Below, in pieces: positions 7,768-14,291 of a DNA stretch of 19,184 nucleotides (its first letter is position 1; every line of letters begins with the position of its first letter). The stretch covers positions 1 to 19,184 of the forward strand of contig JAFZPS010000010.1 of the NCBI GenBank assembly GCA_017550205.1, read 5' to 3'. A program made the position numbers and the translations under genes. The notes beneath the pieces were generated by a model that was given only the letters and a program-made list of their open reading frames with translations, made no database searches and had not been told where the DNA came from. The stretch is from Bacilli bacterium. Its GTDB lineage: Bacteria; Bacillota_I; Bacilli_A; RF39; UBA660.

Positions 7768-7779
7768 GGAGGTGATATT

Positions 7780-8175
7780 ATGAGAAATAGTTCATATAAA
7801 ACACAACAAAAAGATATAATACTAGGTATTATAAAAAAACAAAAACATGAATTTACTATTAAAGATATCTATGAATCTATAAAAGATGAAGTAGGCCTAA
7901 CAACTATTTATAGATTAGTAGATAAGTTAGTTGAAGAGAAAAGATTAAATAAAACTATTAGTAGTGATAATACTACATACTATCAATATTTAGAAGAATG
8001 TAATCATGATAATCATTTTTATCTAAAATGTGATAAATGTGGTAATTTAATTCATGTAGATTGTGATTGTATAGAAGAATTAACTAATCACATTCATAAA
8101 GACCATAAGTTTATTCCAAATAAAGAAAATATAATAATAAATGGTCTATGTAATAAATGTATAGGAGGAAAATAA
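7780..8175 (+). CDS. Fur-family metalloregulator, Zur-like
   Basis: This is a 131-residue DNA-binding repressor of the Fur superfamily. The start at 7780 is chosen over an in-frame ATG at 7732 because GGAGGTGAT (7768-7776) stands just before it, and the longer form would translate through the -10 element and the operator. The winged-helix half contains GLTTIYRLVDKLVEE (39-53), the usual recognition helix. The C-terminal half has structural zinc Cys pairs C84/C87 and C124/C127. It also has C74, H76, H79, C95 and H104/H106/H109 as likely sensory ligands. A Cys in the CDKCG-x7-C position and the ending GLCNKC recall E. coli Zur, so zinc sensing is my first choice; manganese or iron is possible. 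It is transcribed with a metal permease one base away. Confidence 0.9.
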   Translation: MRNSSYKTQQKDIILGIIKKQKHEFTIKDIYESIKDEVGLTTIYRLVDKLVEEKRLNKTISSDNTTYYQYLEECNHDNHFYLKCDKCGNLIHVDCDCIEELTNHIHKDHKFIPNKENIIINGLCNKCIGGK

Positions 8176-8176
8176 A

Positions 8177-9013
8177 ATGATGGATTGTATAATAGACGGA
8201 TTAATAGATACATTAAAATTATTACCATATCTATTAGTAACATTCTTAGTATTAGAATTTATTGAACATAAACTAAATAAGAAAAATCAAAAATTATTAG
8301 AAAAAAACAAAAAAGTAGGTCCGCTACTAGGAGGATTATTAGGAGCTTTACCACAATGTGGATTTAGTTCTATGGCAGCAAACCTTTTCTCAGCTAGAGT
8401 AATTACAATGGGTACAGTAATAGCTGTGTTTTTATCTACTAGTGATGAAATGTTACCTATACTATTAAGTGAAAAAACAGATTTAAAATTAATCTTAGGA
8501 ATAGTAGGTTTTAAAGTATTAATAGGTATAATATTTGGATTTATAATTGACTTAATTTATAGAAAAAAATTAGAAAAAGAAGAAATAAAAGAATTATGTG
8601 AACATGATCATTGTCATTGCAAAGAAAAAAGTATAATTCTTTCTAGTATAATACATACTTTAAAAATAGGTTTATTTATACTTATTGCTAATTTATCAAT
8701 AAACATAATTATATATAAAGTAGGGGAAGATACTGTATCTAGTATTCTATTAAATAATAATATATTAACTTACTTTGCATCCAGTTTAATAGGTTTAATT
8801 CCTAATTGTGCAGGTAGTGTTATTATTACTGAATTATATTTATCTAAATTAATAACTTTAGGTACTATGCTAGCAGGGCTTTTAACTGGTAGTGGATTAG
8901 GTATATTACTATTATTTAGAACTAATAAAAGTATAAAAGAAAACTTATCTATACTAGGAATAATATATTTTATAGGTGTAATTATAGGTATAATTGTAGA
9001 TTTAGTAATTTAA
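8177..9013 (+). CDS. Putative heavy-metal permease (ArsP_2/DUF2899 type)
   Basis: This 278-residue membrane protein resembles the family called putative 10-TM heavy-metal exporter or putative manganese transporter (PF11449). Its two halves repeat the same pattern. The first has GALPQCGFSS (56-65) followed by VITMGTVIAVFL. The second has GLIPNCAGSV (206-215) followed by LITLGTMLAGLL. Between them a cytoplasmic loop carries CEHDHCHC (141-148), a plain metal-binding cluster. Transported metal and direction cannot be read from sequence. Pairing with a Fur-family repressor suggests import or redistribution of the sensed metal, although the family is often annotated as efflux. The ribosome binding site AGGAGG (8163-8168) lies in the end of the regulator gene; the start codon is doubled (ATGATG), and the first is used here. 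Confidence 0.85.
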   Translation: MMDCIIDGLIDTLKLLPYLLVTFLVLEFIEHKLNKKNQKLLEKNKKVGPLLGGLLGALPQCGFSSMAANLFSARVITMGTVIAVFLSTSDEMLPILLSEKTDLKLILGIVGFKVLIGIIFGFIIDLIYRKKLEKEEIKELCEHDHCHCKEKSIILSSIIHTLKIGLFILIANLSINIIIYKVGEDTVSSILLNNNILTYFASSLIGLIPNCAGSVIITELYLSKLITLGTMLAGLLTGSGLGILLLFRTNKSIKENLSILGIIYFIGVIIGIIVDLVI

Positions 9014-9034
9014 GAAGAGAAATCTTCTTTTTTT
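9012..9034 (+). terminator. Terminator overlapping the stop codon
   Basis: AAGAAGA (9012-9018) pairs with TCTTCTT (9023-9029) around a GAAA loop and is followed by Ts. Two bases of the permease stop codon (9011-9013) belong to the left arm. Confidence 0.78.
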
Positions 9035-9035
9035 A

Positions 9036-9044
9036 TGTTATAAT
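9036..9044 (+). promoter_or_regulatory. Extended -10 promoter for the 620-residue HExxH gene
   Basis: TGTTATAAT is a perfect extended -10 (TGn plus TATAAT at 9039-9044). It lies two bases after the preceding terminator's T tract; no proper -35 is seen. It is 37 bases before the start codon at 9082. Confidence 0.6.
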
Positions 9045-9081
9045 TATAAGTAGAGTAGGAAAATAGGAAGAAGGTGACAAT

Positions 9082-10944
9082 ATGAGTAGTTTATACAACA
9101 AAAATTATATAAGTATATATGACGATGAAGAAATGTTAAACATCATAGAAGGTAAAACTAATAATATACCTGATCCTAATAAAATAGAAGATAGATATAA
9201 TTATATTGTTCTTCAACATTATTTAATTAAATACATAGAAGAAAACGGTAAAAAAAACAATGCTAAATTATTATTAAATAAATATTATGAAGACTTTATT
9301 AAATATCCTCATTTATTTGTAGATAGTCCTCTATTAGAAAATAGTTTTCTTAATAGATTTATCCCCTTACCAATAAATATAAAAGTACATATATTAAAAT
9401 ATAAATATTTTGAATCATATAATAATTTAGATATATATGAAATATTAATGAGACACAATAAACTAAGTAATAATCAAAAAAATAAATTATATTCATTTCT
9501 AATATATCAAATGAAAAATAATTATAATAAATATAATATAGAAATAGAAAAATGTATAAAAGAAATACTTAATAGTAATAAACCTATATCACAATTAAAT
9601 GACATGGAATTAAAGTTTTATTGTATGTATGTAGCTAAAAAAGCAGGACAAAACCAAGTAGTACCAGATGTCCATATAATAAAAGATGATCCTAATTACG
9701 GTGGATACGAAAAAGATAGTGTAATCTATATAAATAGCACATCAAATTATATAGACGGAATACATACATTAACTAGAATAGTCTGTCACGAAACAAGACA
9801 TGCTATGCAAGAAAAAGATGCTAAAAACAAAAATTCAAAAACAGCCTTTGAAATGGCAAGACACTTATTATTTGAAAAATATATCAATACAGATGCATTT
9901 AATGTCTATAAAAAGAACTATAAATATTCAGGTATTGAATTAGATGCTGAAGGTTATGGTTATTATTATAGTACTATTCTTCTTCAAACATTAGGTAGAA
10001 AAGATTTAGCTGATAAAATACAAGAAGATGCTAAAAAGAATCTTAACACAAGACATTTTTATGAATGTGCAAAAACAATGGATGGAATGGATTTCCCAAT
10101 AGATGCATTTAATGTAGAATATATGGATATGATTATAAAAGAGCATCCTGAAGAATTAAAAACATATAAAGTATTGCGTAATCTATATAATGATGATGGT
10201 ACAAGAAAACCATTAAGTAATCTAATATCTCGTAGAATTAAACAAGGATTTGATTATAGAGGTATTTATGATAACTACATTAACTATGAAATTAGTAAAG
10301 ATAGATTATATAATATAAGTCTAGAAAAAACACCTAAAAATACTCAAATAAAATACTTTAAATCATTATCTGAAATATGTAGTGATAAAGTACTATTACT
10401 AAAAGAGTATTGTGATGATCAAAATTATCAAAATACTGATAGTAATCAAATTATATATACAACTCTATATCAAATAGAATTATTAGATAAATTATTAGGT
10501 TATATAGATCAAAAAATGGACTATATATTAGAATGTAAAGAAAAACAAGTATTAAATGAATCATCATTTATTTATAACTTTATAAGAGATTTAAATGGAT
10601 TTAGTTTAAATAATATAAATAATGAAGTAATTAGAGATAATCCTTTAATTAATCAAAAAATTAATATTTTAAAATCTAAACATCAAAGTATTACTAAAAA
10701 ATATAATATGCAATGTATAAATGATATGATAAAAGACTTATCTATAGAAGAAAAACATGCTTTAATAATTACTCCAGATGGAAGAACTACACAACTAATA
10801 GATTATTTATACTATGATTTATTACCAAATCTTAATGTTCATTCAACAATACATTTTAATGGCAAAAAAACACATATATCACATATAATAAAGTATTATA
10901 AATCACAAATAAAAATAAATAGTGGATCAAATAAACATATATAA
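9082..10944 (+). CDS. Large HExxH putative zinc metalloprotease
   Basis: This 620-residue protein is without a signal peptide or membrane helix, so it is probably cytoplasmic. I do not recognise the family. HETRH at 236-240 is a classical HExxH zinc site, preceded by a hydrophobic helix (IDGIHTLTRIVC) as in zincins. About 50 residues later comes IELDAEGYGYYYS, where E287 or E290 could be the third ligand, as in gluzincins. Before the site lies a strand-like DSVIYINS, the usual edge strand. The N-terminal 180 residues and the C-terminal 300 are Lys/Asn/Tyr-rich and look helical, without recognisable domains. Only the short motif is diagnostic, so peptidase activity is inference. The ribosome binding site is AAGGTGA (9071-9077). 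It stands alone between a terminator and the promoter of the next gene. Confidence 0.82.
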   Translation: MSSLYNKNYISIYDDEEMLNIIEGKTNNIPDPNKIEDRYNYIVLQHYLIKYIEENGKKNNAKLLLNKYYEDFIKYPHLFVDSPLLENSFLNRFIPLPINIKVHILKYKYFESYNNLDIYEILMRHNKLSNNQKNKLYSFLIYQMKNNYNKYNIEIEKCIKEILNSNKPISQLNDMELKFYCMYVAKKAGQNQVVPDVHIIKDDPNYGGYEKDSVIYINSTSNYIDGIHTLTRIVCHETRHAMQEKDAKNKNSKTAFEMARHLLFEKYINTDAFNVYKKNYKYSGIELDAEGYGYYYSTILLQTLGRKDLADKIQEDAKKNLNTRHFYECAKTMDGMDFPIDAFNVEYMDMIIKEHPEELKTYKVLRNLYNDDGTRKPLSNLISRRIKQGFDYRGIYDNYINYEISKDRLYNISLEKTPKNTQIKYFKSLSEICSDKVLLLKEYCDDQNYQNTDSNQIIYTTLYQIELLDKLLGYIDQKMDYILECKEKQVLNESSFIYNFIRDLNGFSLNNINNEVIRDNPLINQKINILKSKHQSITKKYNMQCINDMIKDLSIEEKHALIITPDGRTTQLIDYLYYDLLPNLNVHSTIHFNGKKTHISHIIKYYKSQIKINSGSNKHI

Positions 10945-10973
10945 TTGTTTTTTAATATTAAATATGTTATTCT
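10945..10973 (+). promoter_or_regulatory. Promoter for the PAP2 gene
   Basis: TTGTTT (10945-10950) and TATTCT (10968-10973) are exactly 17 bases apart. A TGT directly before the -10 makes it an extended type. The -35 begins at the base after the stop codon of the HExxH gene. Confidence 0.62.
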
Positions 10974-10996
10974 TTAAAAAAGAAAGAAGGTAAATT

Positions 10997-11656
10997 ATGA
11001 GTAAAAGAAAAAAATTATTTATAACTGCAGGAATACTATTAATAATAGCTATAGTATATACATTATTAGTTAAATATTATGATGTAAGATATATAGGACC
11101 AGATAATAGTAAAGTAGGATTTGGTGGTATTAATTCATTAATACATAAAACTCTTCCATATAATGAAACATGGTATAAAATTACTAAATATTTAGGAGTA
11201 GTACCATTTCTAATATGTATATTCTATGGAATACAAGGACTATTACAATTAATTAAATATAAATCATTAAAAAAAGTAGATAAAAGATTAATATATTTAT
11301 TAATATTCTATATATTAATGGGAATAACTTATATATTCTTTGAAAAAGTAATTATTAATTATAGACCAGTATTAGAAGATGGAGTATTAGAAGCAAGTTA
11401 CCCATCTAGTCATACTTTACTAGCAGTATGTATATGTGTATCTAGTTTATTAATAAGTAAATACTATCTTAAAGATAAAAAACTACTAAAAATATTTAAT
11501 ATAGCTACATATGTATTATTAATACTACTAGTAGTAGGTAGATTAATATCAGGAGTACATTGGTTAACAGATATTATAGGAGGAATAATAATTTCTGCAT
11601 TCTTAATAGCATTATTTTATTCATTTGCATATACAACTAAAAAAACAAGAGATTAA
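10997..11656 (+). CDS. PAP2-family membrane phosphatase
   Basis: This 219-residue membrane protein of the type-2 phosphatidic acid phosphatase superfamily has about six helices. The three signature motifs are present. The first is K117 with R123-P124 (KVIINYRP), the second is PSSH at 136-139, and the third is R182, H188 and D192 (GRLISGVHWLTD). The catalytic His pair is therefore intact. In motif one the Lys-to-Arg spacing is one residue shorter than the usual K-x6-RP, with Glu at the usual Lys position. Family members remove phosphate from phosphatidic acid, phosphatidylglycerophosphate or undecaprenyl pyrophosphate; which applies here is open. The ribosome binding site is AAGAAGG (10984-10990). 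The gene has its own promoter and terminator. Confidence 0.88.
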   Translation: MSKRKKLFITAGILLIIAIVYTLLVKYYDVRYIGPDNSKVGFGGINSLIHKTLPYNETWYKITKYLGVVPFLICIFYGIQGLLQLIKYKSLKKVDKRLIYLLIFYILMGITYIFFEKVIINYRPVLEDGVLEASYPSSHTLLAVCICVSSLLISKYYLKDKKLLKIFNIATYVLLILLVVGRLISGVHWLTDIIGGIIISAFLIALFYSFAYTTKKTRD

Positions 11657-11667
11657 TCTTGTTTTTT
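11640..11667 (+). terminator. Terminator with the stop codon in the loop
   Basis: AAAAAACAAGA (11640-11650) pairs with TCTTGTTTTTT (11657-11667). The loop GATTAA contains the TAA stop of the PAP2 gene at 11654-11656, and the left arm encodes its last residues. Confidence 0.82.
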
Positions 11668-11686
11668 AATTTTCATTTAATATTTT

Positions 11687-11692
11687 TATAAT
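11687..11692 (+). promoter_or_regulatory. Possible -10 element in the intergenic region
   Basis: A perfect TATAAT lies 20 bases after the PAP2 terminator and 14 bases before a strong Shine-Dalgarno site. No good -35 is visible at the proper distance, so it is only suggestive of a separate transcript starting near 11699. Confidence 0.35.
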
Positions 11693-11718
11693 ATCATTAA
11701 AACATAAGGAGATGATAT

Positions 11719-11748
11719 ATGATATATAAAAGTATAAAAACTAAATAA
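11719..11748 (+). CDS. 9-codon mini-ORF with strong ribosome binding site
   Basis: ATG at 11719 stands 7 bases after AAGGAG (11706-11711), one of the best Shine-Dalgarno sites in the window. It opens a frame of only nine residues (MIYKSIKTK) before TAA. It may be a leader peptide of the RNA described here, a very small peptide gene, or the start of a decayed gene. No runs of a single regulatory codon are seen apart from four Lys. Confidence 0.3.
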   Translation: MIYKSIKTK

Positions 11749-11841
11749 TAAATTAAGTATTAGTACCTTTCTTCTATCACACCTTTATAAATAAATTCTA
11801 TTATACAGCTAATACTTAAAATAAATTTTTATATACGAAAG

Positions 11842-11868
11842 AAAAAGACTAATTTTTTAGTCTTTTTT
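11842..11868 (+). terminator. Rho-independent terminator
   Basis: AAAAAGACTA (11842-11851) pairs with TAGTCTTTTT (11858-11867) over a 6-base loop, followed by T. The stem is identical to the terminator at 4453-4477. Confidence 0.82.
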
Positions 11869-11869
11869 A

Positions 11870-11878
11870 TGATATAAT
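11870..11878 (+). promoter_or_regulatory. Extended -10 promoter of thymidine kinase
   Basis: TGATATAAT is TGn plus a perfect TATAAT (11873-11878). Transcription should begin near 11885, at the GGTGAT ribosome binding site itself, so the leader would be almost absent. Confidence 0.55.
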
Positions 11879-11893
11879 TTTTATGGTGATAAT

Positions 11894-12526
11894 ATGTCAA
11901 AGTTATATTTTAGATATGGTGCTATGAATTGTGGTAAATCAACAGCTTTAATGCAAGTAGCCCATAATTATCAAGAGAATAATATGAAGGTTATCCTAAT
12001 AAAATCAAGTATAGATACTAAAGGAAATGATCATTTAGAATCTAGAATTGGTATGAGAAGAAAAGTAGATGTTCTATTAGGAAGAGAAGAATCAGTAGAA
12101 AAAGCTGTATCTAATTATGATTCAATAGATTGTATACTAGTAGATGAAGCACAATTTCTTAGTACTAATCAAATAGACGAATTATGGAAAATAGCTAAGA
12201 AAAAAGATATCCCAGTAATTTGTTATGGACTAAGAGGTGACTTTCAATCACATTTATTTGAAGGTAGTAAACGATTACTTGAATTAGCTGATGAAATAGA
12301 AGAATTAATTACTATCTGTAGTTGTGGTAAAAGAGCTAAATTTAATGCAAGATACGTTAATGGAGAATTTACTTTAAATGGTGAAGAAGTATTAATAGAT
12401 GGTTCTAAAGATAATGTTATCTATAAACCATTATGTGGTAAATGTTATTTAAATGAAATAGAAAAATTCTCTAGTATAATAGAAGATAAACCAAAACAAA
12501 AAATTATAAAGAAACATGATGAATAA
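11894..12526 (+). CDS. tdk: Thymidine kinase
   Basis: This 210-residue type II thymidine kinase phosphorylates thymidine to dTMP in nucleotide salvage. The P-loop GAMNCGKST lies at 9-17. The Walker B and catalytic segment CILVDEAQFL lies at 80-89, with E85 the expected base. GLRGDF at 112-117 follows. The zinc site is formed by C142, C144, C181 and C184, and the lasso region ends with IYKPLCGKCY. Length fits the family. The start follows GGTGAT (11885-11890). The acyl-adenylating gene begins 14 bases after its stop and is probably cotranscribed, without a metabolic link that I can see. Confidence 0.95.
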   Translation: MSKLYFRYGAMNCGKSTALMQVAHNYQENNMKVILIKSSIDTKGNDHLESRIGMRRKVDVLLGREESVEKAVSNYDSIDCILVDEAQFLSTNQIDELWKIAKKKDIPVICYGLRGDFQSHLFEGSKRLLELADEIEELITICSCGKRAKFNARYVNGEFTLNGEEVLIDGSKDNVIYKPLCGKCYLNEIEKFSSIIEDKPKQKIIKKHDE

Positions 12527-12540
12527 TCATTGGAGGATAT

Positions 12541-14283
12541 ATGATAAGATTAAGAGACTTATTTAAAAAGCTATTTAAACCTAAACATAAAAATGAGCCC
12601 TGGTTAGATTACTATTCAAGAGAAGAAAGAAGTATTAAATTTACAAATAAATCAGTATATAACTATATGAAAGATAGTGTAGGAGATGACTTAGATTATA
12701 TTGCTTTGAACTATTTTGAAAATAGAATTAGTTACAATGAATTTTTTGAAAATATAGATACAGTAGCTAGAGCTCTAAGAAGTCATGGTGTAAAAGAAAA
12801 AGATGTTGTAACAATATGTTTACCTAATATGCCTGAAGCATTATATGTGTTTTATGCTTGTAATAAAATAGGAGCTATTGCTGATATGGTTCATCCATTA
12901 TCTAGTCCTGAACAAATTAAATTTTATTTAAAAGAAAATAAGAGTAGATTTTTATTCTTAATAGATTTTAATTACGATAAATTTAAAGATGTAATAGCTG
13001 AAACTCTAGTATATAAAACTATCTTAGTTTCACCTAAACTAAGTATGCCTTTAGGATTAAGTATAGGATATACAGTAACTAGAAGTTTATTCTTAAAAAG
13101 ACCTAAATTAAGTGATATAGACTTTATGAGTTGGAAAGACTTTATGATTAAAGGTATTGCCTATAATAAAGAATTTAAAGCTGATGTAAAAAAAGATGAT
13201 ATAGCTGTAATTCTTCATAGTGGTGGTACTACTGGTACACCTAAAGGTATTATGATTAGTAATTATAGTTTTAATGCTTTAGCCCAACAATCAGGAGTTA
13301 ATGTTATCGATGTTAGACCTAAAGATAAAATAGTTACTATTCTACCAATATTCCATGGATTTGGTTTAGGAGTATGTGTACATACACCATTATGCTTAAA
13401 AGTAGAAACTATTCTTATGCCAGAATATGACGCTAATAGATTCTATAAAATATGGAAGAATGATAAACCAGAAGTAATACTAGGAGTACCTACATTATGG
13501 GAAGGTATGATGAATAATAAAAAATTTGATAATGTAGATATGTCTCAATTAAAATACATGGTTTCAGGAGGAGATTATTTATCTGTTGCAGCTGAAACTA
13601 AAATAAATGAATTTCTACATAAACATGGAGCTCACGTTAATATTTGTAAAGGTTATGGTATGACTGAAAGTGTTGCTGCTTCATGTTATACATTCCCAGG
13701 TACTAATGAACCAGGTAGTATTGGTATACCTATGGTAGGTAATACATATAAAATATGGGATCCTGAAACTGATACTGAAAAAGCTATTGGTGAAGAAGGA
13801 GAAATTATTGTAAATGGTCCAACACTAATGAGTGGTTATTTAAATAATCCTAAAGAAACAAAACAAGTACTTAAAAAACATTATGGTAAGACTTGGTTAC
13901 ATACAGGTGATATAGGTTATATATCTGCTAATGGAGTAGTGTATTATACCCAAAGATTAAAAAGAATGATTGTAGTTAGTGGATTCAACGTCTACCCTTC
14001 AATGATAGAAGGTGTATTAGAAAGTCATCCTGCTATTAAAAAAGCTTGTGTAATAGGAATACCTCATCCATATAAAATGCATGTTCCTAAGGCATTTATA
14101 GTATTAAATAATGGATATAAATTAACTAGTTCATTAGAAAAAGAATTAAAAGAACTATGTAAAAAACAATTAGCAGTATTCTCTGTACCAAAAGAATTTG
14201 AAGTAAGAGATGAATTACCTAAAACACTTTATAATAAAGTAGATTATAAAGAACTAGAAAAAGAAGAAAAAAATAAGAAATAG
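12541..14283 (+). CDS. AMP-binding acyl-CoA synthetase-like enzyme
   Basis: This 580-residue member of the adenylate-forming (ANL) superfamily activates carboxylic acids with ATP. Core motifs are in order. The phosphate loop is SGGTTGTPK at 227-235. A His-rich PIFHGFGLG follows at 269-277. GYGMTES lies at 371-377 and LHTGDIGY at 453-460. The hinge region is MIVVSGFNVYPSMIEG at 476-491. The C-terminal lysine region is DELPKTLYNKVDYK (557-570), with K566 as the likely catalytic Lys. Overall it resembles medium or long-chain acyl-CoA synthetases, but whether CoA, an acyl carrier or another acceptor is used is open. The basic N-terminus suggests membrane contact. The ribosome binding site is GGAGG (12532-12536). 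It ends in TAG, the only non-TAA stop among the complete genes here. Confidence 0.92.
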   Translation: MIRLRDLFKKLFKPKHKNEPWLDYYSREERSIKFTNKSVYNYMKDSVGDDLDYIALNYFENRISYNEFFENIDTVARALRSHGVKEKDVVTICLPNMPEALYVFYACNKIGAIADMVHPLSSPEQIKFYLKENKSRFLFLIDFNYDKFKDVIAETLVYKTILVSPKLSMPLGLSIGYTVTRSLFLKRPKLSDIDFMSWKDFMIKGIAYNKEFKADVKKDDIAVILHSGGTTGTPKGIMISNYSFNALAQQSGVNVIDVRPKDKIVTILPIFHGFGLGVCVHTPLCLKVETILMPEYDANRFYKIWKNDKPEVILGVPTLWEGMMNNKKFDNVDMSQLKYMVSGGDYLSVAAETKINEFLHKHGAHVNICKGYGMTESVAASCYTFPGTNEPGSIGIPMVGNTYKIWDPETDTEKAIGEEGEIIVNGPTLMSGYLNNPKETKQVLKKHYGKTWLHTGDIGYISANGVVYYTQRLKRMIVVSGFNVYPSMIEGVLESHPAIKKACVIGIPHPYKMHVPKAFIVLNNGYKLTSSLEKELKELCKKQLAVFSVPKEFEVRDELPKTLYNKVDYKELEKEEKNKK

Positions 14284-14291
14284 GTGACTAT

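Larger units (their letters stand above)
11699..11868 (+). ncRNA. Candidate small RNA or leader transcript
   Basis: The 237-base gap between the PAP2 and thymidine kinase genes contains an ordered set of signals and no ordinary gene. These are a TATAAT, a strong AAGGAG with a 9-codon frame, and a perfect 11-bp inverted repeat. TTAAGTATTAG is at 11753-11763 and CTAATACTTAA at 11809-11819. They enclose a pyrimidine-rich 45-base loop. A terminator at 11842-11867 closes the set. Together they outline a transcript of about 170 bases. I recognise no known RNA family (not a T-box, 6S or tmRNA by eye). The thymidine kinase gene has its own -10 after the terminator, so this could be either a free RNA or an attenuated leader. 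Confidence 0.35.

Noticed and set aside
7732..7779. Upstream in-frame start for the Fur-family regulator
   Set aside because: It has no ribosome binding site and would translate part of the -10 element and the operator; GGAGGTGAT before 7780 decides the start.
10933..10953. Possible terminator after the 620-residue HExxH gene (AAACA with TGTTT)
   Set aside because: The stem is only 5 bp and AT-only but for one pair, and it overlaps the -35 of the next gene, so it is too weak to call.
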